The notes: a model not told the origin generated them from the sequence alone. Shown: positions 51,775 through 61,601, counted from the stretch's first letter. The stretch is 64,000 nucleotides of DNA from Hassallia byssoidea VB512170 (GCF_000817785.2 NZ_JTCM02000023.1:1-64000), one strand, 5' to 3'. Numbers and translations are program-made.

Positions 51775-52866
51775 ATGACACAAAGGGTTTTAATTCTTGG
51801 AGGACGGGGGCGGATCGGCAGTAGTGTTGCCCAGGATTTAGCCACCCACACGCAGGCGGAAATTACCATTACCGGGCGATCGCCTGAGATTCAAATTAGC
51901 GATCCGCGATGGAAATTTCTGGTTTTAGACTTAGCGGAGGTTGACAAATTGCAAAGTGCGATCGCCTCTGCCGATTTAGTCGTCCACTGTGCCGGTCCAT
52001 TTCACTACCGCGATGCTAATGTTCTGAAAATTTGCATCGAACAAGGTGTCAACTATGTAGATGTTAGCGATCACCGTTCATATACCAGCAAGGCTTTAAA
52101 ATATCATGAACAAGCCGCTGCCGCTGGTGTCACGGCAATTGTTAATACTGGTATTTTTCCCGGCATTTCTAACAGCATGGTACGTCAAGGTGTCGAGCAA
52201 TTCGATACAGCCGAAAAAATACATTTGAGTTATTTAGTATCTGGTTCTGGTGGTGCTGGTGTCACTGTGATGCGGACAACATTTCTAGGGTTGCAACATC
52301 CTTTTGATGCTTGGATAGACGGCAAATGGCAAACAGTTAAGCCTTATAGCCAACGGGAAGCTGTTAACTTTCTCCCCCCCTACGGACGCACTGGAGTTTA
52401 CTGGTTTGATATGCCAGAAACCTTCACATTACCCCACGCTTTCCCATCAATCAAAACTGTAATAACTAAGTTTGGCTCAGTTCCCGATTTTTACAATCAC
52501 ATGACTTGGATCACTGCTCATGTGTTTCCTAAATGGTTGATGCACAAGCGTGGAACTATCGAATTTTTGGCTCATGTAAGTCATTTTCTGACGGATGTGA
52601 CTAATAACTTTACTGGTATTGGGGTAGCAGTTCGCGCAGAAGTTACAGGGCAAAAAAACGGTGAGACAAGTATTTTTTGCTCAGACTTATTGCATCAAAA
52701 TACGGCAATGGCTTCGGGTTCTGGGACAGGTAGTATTGCTCAATTATTATTAGAAGGCAAACTTAATAAACCAGGCGTTTTTCCTGTAGAAGAAGCACTA
52801 CCAACAGATTTATTTGAATATATAGTGCAAAGCCGAGGAATTAAGATATATCACAATTGGTTATAG
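51775..52866 (+). CDS. Saccharopine dehydrogenase-like NAD(P)-binding protein
   Basis: A 363-residue protein with an N-terminal Rossmann fold (RVLILGGRGRIGSSVAQDLA) and the family segments VVHCAGPFHYRDANVLKICIEQGVNYVD (as pieces) and YHEQAAAAGVTAIVNTGIFPG. The last phrase is typical of the trans-acting saccharopine dehydrogenase/reductase-like group, not of the true lysine-pathway enzyme. The C-terminal half contains hydrophobic patches (FLAHVSHFLTDV) and may associate with membranes. In some cyanobacteria such genes sit near carotenoid genes, which the neighbouring crtO copy fits, but the reaction is unknown. Confidence 0.75.
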   Translation: MTQRVLILGGRGRIGSSVAQDLATHTQAEITITGRSPEIQISDPRWKFLVLDLAEVDKLQSAIASADLVVHCAGPFHYRDANVLKICIEQGVNYVDVSDHRSYTSKALKYHEQAAAAGVTAIVNTGIFPGISNSMVRQGVEQFDTAEKIHLSYLVSGSGGAGVTVMRTTFLGLQHPFDAWIDGKWQTVKPYSQREAVNFLPPYGRTGVYWFDMPETFTLPHAFPSIKTVITKFGSVPDFYNHMTWITAHVFPKWLMHKRGTIEFLAHVSHFLTDVTNNFTGIGVAVRAEVTGQKNGETSIFCSDLLHQNTAMASGSGTGSIAQLLLEGKLNKPGVFPVEEALPTDLFEYIVQSRGIKIYHNWL

Positions 52867-52982
52867 CCAAAAATTAATGTATCCTCCGATAGAAGAAGAA
52901 TTGTCATGAAACATTTAGGATGCCTGTGAGCCTTATTTACGCAAAACAAAGGCTCAAAACAGAAAATTAGGAGGGTTTTTTC

Positions 52983-53372
52983 ATGCGAAGAATTTTATTA
53001 ACTTTAAAGCAAGCACTACTTTCAAGCATTTTAGTTTTTGGTTTGATGATTTTTATTAGCCTGTCCGGTTTATTCATGGTGGTTCAGCAGCCTAGTTATG
53101 CAACCACACTTGAAGAATTGAAGCTGATACCTCCAGAGTATAAACCAACGCCACAAGAAAAGATTGACCGCGCTTACGAACGCAACGAAGCCGCAGGTTT
53201 TCGCGAAGAACAGCGAGAAGAGGCTTACGAACAAGCAATAAAAGACGGTAAAAGCCTTAATACAATGGAGAAGGCTTACGAAAGAAATGTAAAAGCTGAA
53301 AAAGCACAAAATCCCCCAGAGAGTTTCGGTGAAAAAGCTAAAGAAGTGATTGAAAAGGTGACAGGGAAGTAG
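52983..53372 (+). CDS. Small exported charged protein
   Basis: A 129-residue protein. Residues 10-41 are a signal peptide or membrane anchor (SSILVFGLMIFISLSGLFMVV, then a cleavage-like SYA-TT). The rest is very charged and helical, with two related repeats: DRAYERNEAAGFREEQREEAYEQ and MEKAYERNVKAEKAQ. An AGGAGG ribosome binding site precedes the ATG. Such proteins occur widely in cyanobacteria without known function; a stress-related role would be a guess. Confidence 0.65.
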   Translation: MRRILLTLKQALLSSILVFGLMIFISLSGLFMVVQQPSYATTLEELKLIPPEYKPTPQEKIDRAYERNEAAGFREEQREEAYEQAIKDGKSLNTMEKAYERNVKAEKAQNPPESFGEKAKEVIEKVTGK

Positions 53373-53374
53373 AG

Positions 53375-53562
53375 GTGTAAGGGAGAAGGGGGACAGGGGG
53401 GACAAGGGGGACAGGGGGGACAAGGGGGAGTTTGTCTTTTCGTCTTCCTTGTCTCCCCCCTCTCCCTTGTCTCCCCCATCTCCCTTGTCTTCCTTGTCTC
53501 CCCCCTCTCCCTTGTCTCCCTTGTCTCCCCCCTCTCCCCATCCCCCCCTCTCCCCCTCCCCC
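53375..53562. repeat. Tandem purine/pyrimidine repeats between convergent genes
   Basis: GGGGGACAAGG-type units are followed by CCTTGTCTCCC-type units, giving large stretches that can pair. The tract fills the whole gap between the exported protein and the antiporter gene and may serve as a bidirectional terminator. It opens several false reading frames on both strands. Confidence 0.85.
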
Positions 53563-54861
53563 TCACTCAAATTCATCAACTGTAGCGGGGGGAGTTGCAT
53601 TTTCGTGGTTGGCAATTCTGCGCTCGTACCAATTCATTAATGGAGTTGAACTAATTCCATGTACAATTACTGAAACAACAATAGTTGTGTAGGTAATCCA
53701 GCCAATTTGCTCGCCAAGTTTGTCTTTTAAACCATTACCAAATGCGTAAGCCAAATAATATAAAGAGCCAACACCGCGAATACCAAACCAACCAAATAGC
53801 CAGCGAGTTCGTGAGTCCATTTTCCGGTGACGCGACTCTGGCGATCGCTTACCAATTGTACTAATCCAAGCTCCCACAGGTCGAATCACAAAGAACAAAA
53901 CTACTATCACTAACAAAGATTGACCAGCATAATCAAGCATCGGCTTAAATAATAATATCGACCCCAATATTAAAATTGTTCCGACTTCCGATAGCTTTTC
54001 AATTCGCTCTACAAATTTTAATTCTTGCAATGGTTTTTCCGGATTTCTGTAACTACGCTCTACAACTAGTCCAGCAACAAAGACTGCCAAAAATCCATAG
54101 CCATTAACAATTTCTGTCAATGAATAAGTTAGCAAAATCGTGCTGATGGCTACAAAATCTTCCATCGTCTCATCAACACGACGGCGTTTTTGAACTTTTT
54201 TATCGAACCAAACTACTACTTTGGCAACGATAATTCCCATAACGATACCAGCAGCGATCGCCCAAATTAAATCAACTGCAACCCATTGTTTCAACCAGTT
54301 GTTCCAATTATCATCTTTTAACGAATGAATGCCAAAATAAACAAAGGGAAAAGCTAGAGCATCATTTAAACCACCTTCAGAAGTTAAACCGAAGCGCAAC
54401 TCATCTTGGTCATTTGTATCTGTCAGTTGTACTTCTGATGCTAAAACAGGGTCAGTTGGTGCTAAAATTGCTCCTAATAAAATTGCCTCTCCCCAATTCA
54501 TACCTAAAAAGAATTTGCCCACCACAGCTAGCGCAAAAATGGAAATTGGCATCAAAAATACAATCAACCGCGTCGTTATATCCCAAGCTTTTAAACGTAG
54601 CGGACGAACGATTTTTAAGCCGCAGCCAAATACGGAAACAATCACCACAAATTCGGTTATTTTTTCTAGTATCTCAGCATTAAATGCTCCCTCTTGACGC
54701 AATTTAATTAGCCCTAAACCATAAGGTCCCACTAAAATACCTACCACTAGATAGATGAGGGCAAAGGAAAGAGGTAAGCGGGAAATGAAGCCTGAACCTA
54801 GCGTCACCAATAGCAAAAGTAGACCAATGAAAAGTAGTTTGAGAATATAAATATCTACCAT
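53563..54861 (-). CDS. Cation:proton antiporter (NhaP/CPA1-like)
   Basis: A 432-residue polytopic inner-membrane protein with about 12 hydrophobic segments. The motifs ILAPTDPVLASEVQ and TSEGGLNDALAFPFVY are those of CPA1 antiporters, in which two adjacent acidic residues carry the cation and proton (here Asp in APTDP and NDA). The C-terminus is short and lacks the long regulatory tail of many NhaP proteins. It would exchange Na+ or K+ for protons for pH and salt homeostasis. It starts with MVDIYILKLL and is divergent from the pentapeptide gene. Confidence 0.88.
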   Translation of the reverse strand: MVDIYILKLLFIGLLLLLVTLGSGFISRLPLSFALIYLVVGILVGPYGLGLIKLRQEGAFNAEILEKITEFVVIVSVFGCGLKIVRPLRLKAWDITTRLIVFLMPISIFALAVVGKFFLGMNWGEAILLGAILAPTDPVLASEVQLTDTNDQDELRFGLTSEGGLNDALAFPFVYFGIHSLKDDNWNNWLKQWVAVDLIWAIAAGIVMGIIVAKVVVWFDKKVQKRRRVDETMEDFVAISTILLTYSLTEIVNGYGFLAVFVAGLVVERSYRNPEKPLQELKFVERIEKLSEVGTILILGSILLFKPMLDYAGQSLLVIVVLFFVIRPVGAWISTIGKRSPESRHRKMDSRTRWLFGWFGIRGVGSLYYLAYAFGNGLKDKLGEQIGWITYTTIVVSVIVHGISSTPLMNWYERRIANHENATPPATVDEFE

Positions 54862-55344
54862 AACGATTTGTATAAAAAATAAGCTTCGTCTTGTAAGTTT
54901 AGAGGCGATCGCTTTTAGTTATAAATACCTTGTGGTAGATTTCTGACAAGTATATAAATCTTATTTTTACCTCTGGTAGAACATTAAATTTGGGTGCGTG
55001 AAATCATAAACGACAATCTCCTCTACATTGAGATTTATGAACGCAGAGATAACCCGGATTTATAAGAGTGCAGATATCCTCTGTTGCTGCCGATAATCAA
55101 CTCGTCAAATTAGTGCGTCGTGGTGCGATCGCACTTTATGAGGGTAAAACTGTAGTGGCACTCGTGCGATCGCACCCATGTAAAGTTGCCTGTGGGGGTG
55201 TAATTGTATTTAATATATACTGCACAAAATAACAAAGTTGTAAAGAGTAAATATTGTTACTTTGGGCATGATTTAGGGCAACTTAAATACAGAGTTGCAT
55301 ACAAATAAACTCAGTATTACTAAGTACACCACAGTTAACGATAG
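54862..55344. other. Divergent promoter region, no gene
   Basis: About 483 AT-rich bases between the antiporter and the pentapeptide gene. HIP1-like octamers lie near 54905 and 55125-55170. No repeat family or structured element stands out; it must hold promoters for both genes. Confidence 0.5.
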
Positions 55345-56871
55345 ATGAATTACTCAGATTCTCAACTAGATGTAAATTCCCTAATTTCCAAAATGGAACA
55401 GTTAGAACAAAATTATAAAGCTCTACATAAATATTTTGTAGGCTTTAAAAGCCAGTTAGAAGATTTAAAACAACAACTTCATCAGCATTCAGAAATTGAC
55501 TCTTTGCAAGTTTTGCAGTCGCAAGTTTCCGCTTTACAAAGGCAGTTGCAGGATTCAGAGACTGTGACTGATGTTGTGGATACAGCAACTACAGAAATGA
55601 TTCTTGATAATGCAGAAATAGCGACACCGATTTTTGAACAAGATATTGATACAAAAGCGCAAGAAGAGAGAATAGTTACAGCTTTAAGTGATGAGGAATT
55701 CAAACTAGAGAGAATGATATGGTTGGTAGATATAACTTATGCGAAAGAGGAAGAGAAGTTAGGTAAAGCTGTTAGTGCTGAGGAGTTTTGGAAGCGTCGT
55801 AACGCAGGTGAAAGAGATTTTACAGGGATTAACTTAATAAAAGTCAATTTAAGTAAGAGTTCCTTAGGTACTAATGTCAATTTGAGCAGAGCCAACTTGA
55901 GTGGTGCAAATCTCTGTGATGTCGCTTGGGAGTCAATCAACCTAAGTGGTGCAAATTTAACAAGAGCTAATTTGAGTGGTGCTAACTTGAGAGGAGCAAA
56001 GCTGATGAAAGCAGACTTAAGTAATGCGAATCTCAGCAAGGTAAAGCTAATTGAAGCAAATCTCGAAAGCGCAAACCTTGAAGGAGTAAACCTGCAACAC
56101 GCTTATTACGACATAGCAACTGTCTTTCCTACAAATTTTAATGCTGCTGAAGCAGGAGCCTATTTAATTGCTCCAGGTGTGTCACTGCAAAATGCTAATT
56201 TGGCAGGGGCTAATCTGAATAACGTTAACTTAGCTGGGGCTGACTTGCAAGGAGCAGACTTGAGCTTAACTAATTTAGTAAGTGCAAACTTAAGTGAAGC
56301 CAACTTGAGTCAAGCAAATTTATCTCAAGCAGATTTGAACCATGCAAAGCTTCTTGAAGCAAATTTGAGTAAAGCTAATTTGTTTGAAGCAAAACTTCAT
56401 TGGGCAGATTTAACTGGGGCTAATTTAAATGAAGTTAACTTGAATAAAGCAAAACTTGGTAGTGTAAAGTTAGCAGCTGCCAGCCTCAAGAAAGCAAATT
56501 TAATGCAAGCAGACTTAAGTAATGCAAACTTAAGAGGAGCAGATTTGAGTGAAGCCAATTTGAAAAATGCCCAATTGAATTCCCAGCCAAATTTTACAGA
56601 TGCTAACCTGACTAAAGTTAATTTACTTGGTGTTAGCTTGAGTGGAGAATTCAGTGGAGCTAATTTTACTGAAGCCAACCTCTGTGGCGCAAACATAAGT
56701 AGCATAAACTTAAGCGAGGCAAACTTTACTTCAGCTAATTTGCGTGGAGCCAATTTGTATAGAGCTAACTTAGAAAAAGCTAACCTCAAAGATGCTGACT
56801 TAACTGGTGTAAATTTTCAAGAAACAAAGCTTAGTGGTGCTATCATGCCCGATGGCAAAACTGACGAATAG
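55345..56871 (+). CDS. Long pentapeptide-repeat protein with coiled-coil N-terminus
   Basis: A 508-residue protein. Residues 1-75 are a coiled coil with Gln- and Leu-rich heptads (ISKMEQLEQNYKALHKYFV). After an acidic linker, the cyanobacterial leader GKAVSAEEFWKRRNAGERDFTGINL precedes two long blocks of A(N/D)LxX pentapeptides (about 170-255 and 285-500), divided by a 25-residue loop with HAYYDIATVFPTNFNAAEAG. This gives about 55 repeats. The coiled coil suggests oligomerisation; it lacks a signal or TM. Function unknown. Confidence 0.85.
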   Translation: MNYSDSQLDVNSLISKMEQLEQNYKALHKYFVGFKSQLEDLKQQLHQHSEIDSLQVLQSQVSALQRQLQDSETVTDVVDTATTEMILDNAEIATPIFEQDIDTKAQEERIVTALSDEEFKLERMIWLVDITYAKEEEKLGKAVSAEEFWKRRNAGERDFTGINLIKVNLSKSSLGTNVNLSRANLSGANLCDVAWESINLSGANLTRANLSGANLRGAKLMKADLSNANLSKVKLIEANLESANLEGVNLQHAYYDIATVFPTNFNAAEAGAYLIAPGVSLQNANLAGANLNNVNLAGADLQGADLSLTNLVSANLSEANLSQANLSQADLNHAKLLEANLSKANLFEAKLHWADLTGANLNEVNLNKAKLGSVKLAAASLKKANLMQADLSNANLRGADLSEANLKNAQLNSQPNFTDANLTKVNLLGVSLSGEFSGANFTEANLCGANISSINLSEANFTSANLRGANLYRANLEKANLKDADLTGVNFQETKLSGAIMPDGKTDE

Positions 56872-56894
56872 AATTTTTGGCATTGCTGAATTGA

Positions 56895-56985
56895 TGCATG
56901 AATCCGGATGTAGAGACGTTCCACTGGAACGTCTCTACAAGGATTTTGGTATTGTGTAAAATAATTTTCATACCCGGATTCAGCA
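56895..56985. repeat. Composite palindromic repeat with GTAGAGACGTTCC core
   Basis: The core GTAGAGACGTTCCACTGGAACGTCTCTAC type palindrome lies at 56910-56938 (given here only as its arms GTAGAGACGTTCC and GGAACGTCTCTAC). Outer arms TGAATCCGG near 56899 and CCGGATTCA near 56972 enclose it, and AGCAACGCCGA follows, which also occurs inverted at 61562-61575 beside another copy. Confidence 0.75.
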
Positions 56986-57010
56986 ACGCCGAATTTTCTT
57001 ATTTTCGTAA

Positions 57011-57036
57011 AAATAAGCCCGCATAGGCGGGCTTTT
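57011..57036. terminator. Bidirectional terminator after glcF
   Basis: AAGCCCGC and GCGGGCTT form a perfect eight-base stem with a four-base loop. A T run lies on one side and an A-rich run on the other, so it can stop transcripts from both directions. It follows the glcF stop at 57041 on the minus strand. Confidence 0.8.
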
Positions 57037-57040
57037 GATA

Positions 57041-58408
57041 TTAAAACCGCAACTTCTCACCCCTTATCGAATAATCCAACAATTCCATCGGATGTATCAC
57101 CGAAATCTCCTTACCCTGCAACTTTAAATGCTTAGTAATTTGCAACGTACAACCAGGATTTGCAGAAGTAATTAAATCAGCATTAGTATTCAATAAATTC
57201 TGCACCTTTTGCTTGCCCAATTCATCAGCAACATCCGGTTGCAGCATATTGTAAACTCCCGCACTACCACAACACAAAGCCGCGTCTATTGGTTCCCTTA
57301 ACTTCACTCCTGGAATTTGCCGTAATAACTGACGCGGTTGCACGCTAATCTTTTGTCCGTGCAATAAATGACAAGCATCTTGATAAACTAAATTCAATGG
57401 TTTCTCAGCAATTGGTAATAGTTTCGCCGTTAAACCAATTGTTGCCAAAAACTCTTGTGCATCCTTTACCTTACTAGCAAATTCCTTTGCCTTTTCGCGA
57501 TATTCTGGGTCATCTTCTAATATATGACCGTATTCTTTTAAAGTATGACCGCAACCAGCCGCATTGATAATTACCGCATCCACATTAGTGTCAGCAAAAC
57601 TATCAATCATCTGTCTCGCTAAAGCCTTCGCTTGTTCAGTTTGTCCTTGATGTTCCGGAAGCGCTGCACAACAACCTTGAGATTTAGGAATCACAACCTC
57701 ACAACCATTTGCCGTTAAAACTCGCACCGTAGCTTCATTTACAGGTGAGAAAAATAAGCGTTGTACACAACCCAAAATCACGCCCACACGATAACGTTTT
57801 TCACCTTTTGCCTTAATAACAGTAGGCAAATTATCTTGAAAAGATTTTAAAGTAACTTCCGGCAAAATTGATTCCATTGCAGCCAAGCGGGGAGAAATGC
57901 GTTCAAGTAAACCAGTAAAACGCACAACTTTTGGCAAACCCAACTTTTGATAGACAAATAATGGAACCAGTAAAAATCTTAAACGGTTCGGATAAGGAAA
58001 CAGAGAAAATATCAATTGGCGAAATAACCTATCAGGCAAACTGCGCGGATAATTCCTTTCAACTTGCGGACGAGTTGCCGAAAGTAACTTGTCATACTGC
58101 ACACCAGAAGGACAAGTAGTCACACAAGCAAGACACCCCAAACAAGAATCAAAATGTTGCGCTGTTGCTTCATTTAGCGCAATTTCACCCTCATTAATTG
58201 CATCCATCAAATAGATTCTTCCTCGCGGAGAATCCATCTCCTTACCAAGCACCCTATAACTAGGGCAAGTTGACAAACAAAACCCACAATGCACACAACT
58301 ATCAATCAACTTCGGCTCAGGCGGATTGTTTTCATCAAACCCTTTCAAATTCTTCAAACTAGCCGTATTATTATTTAAATTTGTATCTGTATTATCTGAA
58401 ATCTGCAT
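57041..58408 (-). CDS. glcF: Glycolate oxidase/dehydrogenase iron-sulfur subunit
   Basis: GlcF passes electrons from glycolate oxidation into the respiratory or photosynthetic chain as part of a complex with GlcD and GlcE. The 455-residue protein has two [4Fe-4S] motifs near the N-terminus (CVHCGFCLSTCP and CLGCLACVTTCP) and two CCG domains toward the C-terminus (GCVQRLFF with GCCAALPEHQG, and DACHLLHGQ with ALCCGSAGVYN). The ATG at 58408 follows GGGGAGAGGT. A further 18 residues would be encoded by an ACCGCAGAGG repeat and are excluded. It lies 50 bases downstream of glcE on the same strand; glcD is not present in the window. Confidence 0.92.
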   Translation of the reverse strand: MQISDNTDTNLNNNTASLKNLKGFDENNPPEPKLIDSCVHCGFCLSTCPSYRVLGKEMDSPRGRIYLMDAINEGEIALNEATAQHFDSCLGCLACVTTCPSGVQYDKLLSATRPQVERNYPRSLPDRLFRQLIFSLFPYPNRLRFLLVPLFVYQKLGLPKVVRFTGLLERISPRLAAMESILPEVTLKSFQDNLPTVIKAKGEKRYRVGVILGCVQRLFFSPVNEATVRVLTANGCEVVIPKSQGCCAALPEHQGQTEQAKALARQMIDSFADTNVDAVIINAAGCGHTLKEYGHILEDDPEYREKAKEFASKVKDAQEFLATIGLTAKLLPIAEKPLNLVYQDACHLLHGQKISVQPRQLLRQIPGVKLREPIDAALCCGSAGVYNMLQPDVADELGKQKVQNLLNTNADLITSANPGCTLQITKHLKLQGKEISVIHPMELLDYSIRGEKLRF

Positions 58409-58427
58409 ACCTCTCCCCTCTCTATCT

Positions 58428-58458
58428 CTGTGTCCTCTGCCCCTCTGCGGTTCGTTTT
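58428..58458. repeat. CGCAGAGG-type repeat between glcE and glcF
   Basis: On the minus strand this reads ACCGCAGAGGGGCAGAGGAC, matching the repeat at 38494-38512 upstream of the second P450 gene. It occupies most of the 50-base gap and supplies a false N-terminal extension for glcF. Confidence 0.6.
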
Positions 58459-59739
58459 TCAAATCCCCGCCACAAAACGACCAGGACTTAAAATATTCTT
58501 CCCATCAAACTGTTCCTTAATACCCCGCATAATCTGCAAAGCATTACCCCTATATCCCCACACATCTACTTTTTGTTTTACCGCAATCGGTGCAGACAAA
58601 ATAGTGAGGAAACCACTATTACCTTCACAGAGCGATCGCATCTTGACAACCTCACCTTCACCCTCAAACCGCAACACCCCTAAACCACTACCAACATGAA
58701 CCAACCCCATCTCCACCGAAGTCAAAACTTCCACCGCAGCAGTAGGTAACACTCCGATTTTGCAAATAATTACATCCCTAACACCAGAATGCATTTGCTC
58801 TCGTAATTTCTGCCATAAATCAACTTCATCTGCCGCAGAATAAATCGTTCCTTCTAAACCCAACTTTTCCCCTACTGACAAAAGTCGGTTTGACTGTTCC
58901 TTCACACTCTCAACTATACTTTGAAAGCGAGCAATTAAACCCAAACCCTTACCCAAACCTAAATTAGACACAACTTGACTTGAAAGCAAATCAGCCTCAG
59001 TTGGTGTCAGTGCCGAACCTCGCAGAGTTTCCGCAGCTTGAGATATAGCCTCAGCCCTACCACTTAGCACCACCGTCCCCGATATCTCCGGCAACGGATA
59101 AACTCGAAAAGTTGCTTGACTTATAATCCCAAGTGTGCTATATGAACCCGCAAACAACTTCATCAAATCGTAGCCGGCAACATTTTTCACCACACGTCCC
59201 CCAGCTTTGGCAATTTGTCCATCAGCACGGACAAAGGTAATACCCAAAAGTTGATCGCGTACACCACCGTAGCGTTGTCGCAAAGAATTTGTATCAGCCG
59301 TGGCGATAATTCCACCAATAGTTGCTGATTCTGGTACGGTAGGGTCAAGGGCGAGAAATTGCAGACGATCTGCTAAAATAGCCTGGAGCTTTGAGAATTT
59401 CATTCCCGCTTCTACGGTGACAGTCAAATCCCCAACTGCATGTTCAATTAGTTGGTTAATGCGTTCGGTACTGATGACAACATCAACGCAAGTTGCTAAA
59501 CCGCCCCAACTGATTTTACTACAATTACCGCAAGTTAAAATGCGCCAGTTATTTTGGTGAGCGTGTGCGATCGCTTGTGCTAATTCTTCGGTAGTGCGAG
59601 GATAGACAATGCAACTAGGAACGCTTCCAGGCATTATCGCCTGTAGAATACGCTCTTGGCGACTAAATTCGATATTTTCCCAACATACAGCATTATCTTC
59701 CCCTACGATAGATGCAAAACTAGAAGCGTTTGCTTTCAT
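58459..59739 (-). CDS. glcE: Glycolate oxidase subunit GlcE (FAD-binding)
   Basis: A 426-residue PCMH-type FAD-binding protein. The N-terminal FAD site has YPRTTEELAQAIAHAHQN and CGNCSKISWGG; TVPESATIGGIIAT with YGGVRDQLLGITFVRADG and GGRVVKNVAGYDLMKL are the core of the family. The protein is shorter than GlcD (about 490) and lacks the GlcD C-terminal metal-binding part, which supports GlcE. It precedes glcF on the same strand, in the order found in cyanobacteria. Together with a GlcD elsewhere it oxidises photorespiratory glycolate to glyoxylate. Confidence 0.88.
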   Translation of the reverse strand: MKANASSFASIVGEDNAVCWENIEFSRQERILQAIMPGSVPSCIVYPRTTEELAQAIAHAHQNNWRILTCGNCSKISWGGLATCVDVVISTERINQLIEHAVGDLTVTVEAGMKFSKLQAILADRLQFLALDPTVPESATIGGIIATADTNSLRQRYGGVRDQLLGITFVRADGQIAKAGGRVVKNVAGYDLMKLFAGSYSTLGIISQATFRVYPLPEISGTVVLSGRAEAISQAAETLRGSALTPTEADLLSSQVVSNLGLGKGLGLIARFQSIVESVKEQSNRLLSVGEKLGLEGTIYSAADEVDLWQKLREQMHSGVRDVIICKIGVLPTAAVEVLTSVEMGLVHVGSGLGVLRFEGEGEVVKMRSLCEGNSGFLTILSAPIAVKQKVDVWGYRGNALQIMRGIKEQFDGKNILSPGRFVAGI

Positions 59740-59860
59740 CAGTTTATTTTTGAATCCCTAAATCTAATGTACTGGTTTTCACCAAATAAATAAGTAATAT
59801 CTTAAAAGACAGCATTGGGCATATGGTCTAAAATATAGCAAAGAGAATCCCGAAACAAAG

Positions 59861-59893
59861 AGAATCCCGGTTTCTTGAAGAAACCGGGATTCT
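59861..59893. repeat. Perfect hairpin between the NDH-2 gene and glcE
   Basis: AGAATCCCGGTTTCTT and AAGAAACCGGGATTCT form a near-perfect stem with almost no loop. A partial copy (GAGAATCCCG) lies just left. It is a known kind of cyanobacterial dispersed repeat and may end the NDH-2 transcript, but no T run follows on the minus strand. Confidence 0.65.
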
Positions 59894-59915
59894 GACAAAA
59901 AAACTTTATTGTTCT

Positions 59916-61274
59916 CTAAACGTTAACTGCCTGTTTATTTTTCAGTGATTTGTAATAACCGTTATTGTCTTCAACTTCTATTTCCTGGAGCATTTCTTTA
60001 CCTGTAATCAATCTTGCGCCGCGATTGCGAGTAAAATAGTTCCAGCCCCACTGAATCATCACTACTAATTTGTTGTCAAACTCAATTAAGAAGTAGATGT
60101 GAATCAATAACCAAAATAGCCAAGCTAAGAAACCTGTAAGTTTAATAAAACCTAAATCCACAACGGCTAAATTTTGCCCAATCATCGCTAAACTACCGCG
60201 ATCAATGTAGTGAAACGGTGGTAAAGTTTTACCTTTAAGTTTTTGTTGAATCAGTGAAGCTACGTATTCTCCTTCTTGCTTGGCTACCGGTGCGACACCG
60301 GGTAAAGGTTTACCATTTTGATCGGAAAAATTCGCTAAATCGCCAACTACAAAAATATTCGGATATTTTTTGATACTTAAGTCGGGTTCAACAATCACTC
60401 GTCCAGCGCGATCGCATTCCGCAAAAGTGCGTTCTGTCAAAACTTTTCCCATTGCCGACGCTTTCACACCTGCTGCCCATAATACCGTTTTTGCGGCAAT
60501 CTCTGTTACCCCATCGTTTTGTTTGATGGTAACGACATCATCTTCTATATTCGTTACCAATGCTTTTGTCTGTACTGTGACACCCATCTGCGTTAAAGAT
60601 GCTTCCGCTTCAACTGATAATTCGGGTGCGAAGGGTGGGAGAATGCGATCCATACCTTCGAGAAGCAAAACTTGCGCTTCTCTGGTGTCAATGTTGCGAA
60701 AATCTTCTTTCAGCGTGTGGTATGCTAATTCGGCGATCGCCCCTGCTAATTCTACACCGGTTGGACCACCACCAACTATTACAAATGTTAACCAAGCACG
60801 CCGCACTTCTGGATCTATTTCCTTTTCAGCAGCTTCAAATGCCGTAAAGATGCGACGACGCATTAACAACGCATCTTCCACAGTTTTCAAACCGGGTGCG
60901 AATTCTTCCCAGTCGTCTTTACCAAAGTAAGAATGCTTTGCACCTGTAGCGACAATTAACGTATCGTAAGGTACTACTTCATCACCCAAAATCACTTTTT
61001 GCGCTTCTGGATCGATATCATTCACTTCACCTAGCAGCACTTTTGTATTTTTACTCTTACTCAACACCGATCGCAATGGCGAAGAAATATCAGCCGGAGA
61101 TAACGCACCTGTCGCAACTTGATACAACAGCGGTTGAAATAGATGAAAGTTCCGTTTATCAATCAGCGTAACGTTTACTGAAGCTTTGGCTAAGGCTTTC
61201 GCGGCATAAAGTCCACCAAAACCACCACCAACGATTACTACCTGATGGGGTGGCTGATTGTCAAGTGATGTCAT
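59916..61274 (-). CDS. Type II NADH dehydrogenase (NDH-2)
   Basis: A single-subunit FAD enzyme that passes electrons from NADH to quinone without proton pumping. It has 452 residues from the ATG at 61274, which follows AAAGGAAAC. The first dinucleotide fold is QVVIVGGGFGGLYAAKAL, followed by RNFHLFQPLLYQVATGAL (an NDH-2 signature) and TLIVATGA. The second fold is FVIVGGGPTGVELAGAI, followed by VLWAAGVKA and the second FAD contact NIFVVGDLA. A hydrophobic C-terminal segment (GFLAWLFWLLIHIYFLIEF) probably attaches it to the membrane. Which of the cyanobacterial ndb genes it corresponds to is not certain. Confidence 0.9.
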   Translation of the reverse strand: MTSLDNQPPHQVVIVGGGFGGLYAAKALAKASVNVTLIDKRNFHLFQPLLYQVATGALSPADISSPLRSVLSKSKNTKVLLGEVNDIDPEAQKVILGDEVVPYDTLIVATGAKHSYFGKDDWEEFAPGLKTVEDALLMRRRIFTAFEAAEKEIDPEVRRAWLTFVIVGGGPTGVELAGAIAELAYHTLKEDFRNIDTREAQVLLLEGMDRILPPFAPELSVEAEASLTQMGVTVQTKALVTNIEDDVVTIKQNDGVTEIAAKTVLWAAGVKASAMGKVLTERTFAECDRAGRVIVEPDLSIKKYPNIFVVGDLANFSDQNGKPLPGVAPVAKQEGEYVASLIQQKLKGKTLPPFHYIDRGSLAMIGQNLAVVDLGFIKLTGFLAWLFWLLIHIYFLIEFDNKLVVMIQWGWNYFTRNRGARLITGKEMLQEIEVEDNNGYYKSLKNKQAVNV

Positions 61275-61421
61275 AAGAAATGTTTCCTTTTTCAAACTGT
61301 TGTTATTATTCTTAACAAATTTATTTGTATCAAGTTTGTCACATTTGTTGCTGTTTGGCTTGAACAGATGAAGATATGATGAAGGTGCATTTAATAGCGT
61401 GTCCGGCAAATCATGCATATT

Positions 61422-61450
61422 GTAGAGACGTTCCGTTGGAACATCTCCAC
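61422..61450. repeat. GTAGAGACGTTCC palindromic repeat copy
   Basis: GTAGAGACGTTCC is followed by GGAACATCTCCAC, a closing arm with two changes. It lies just upstream of the NDH-2 gene region. Confidence 0.75.
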
Positions 61451-61601
61451 CACAGTTGGGATGTTTTTATTAGATTAATAATGGCGGACATGATATGATT
61501 GCTTAATTTGGGATAAATACGAGTTTGCCTATTTATTGTTCCCAATTAGATATGAAAATATCGGCGTTGCTGAATATAAAGGTTAAAATTTCTAATTTCT
61601 G

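Noticed and set aside
53070-53692. Several overlapping open frames on both strands
   Set aside because: All arise from the GGGGGACAAGG / CCTTGTCTCCC repeat tract and from antisense of a real gene.
59861-59893. Classic rho-independent terminator of the NDH-2 gene
   Set aside because: The stem is perfect, but no T run follows on the minus strand; it is listed as a repeat hairpin instead.
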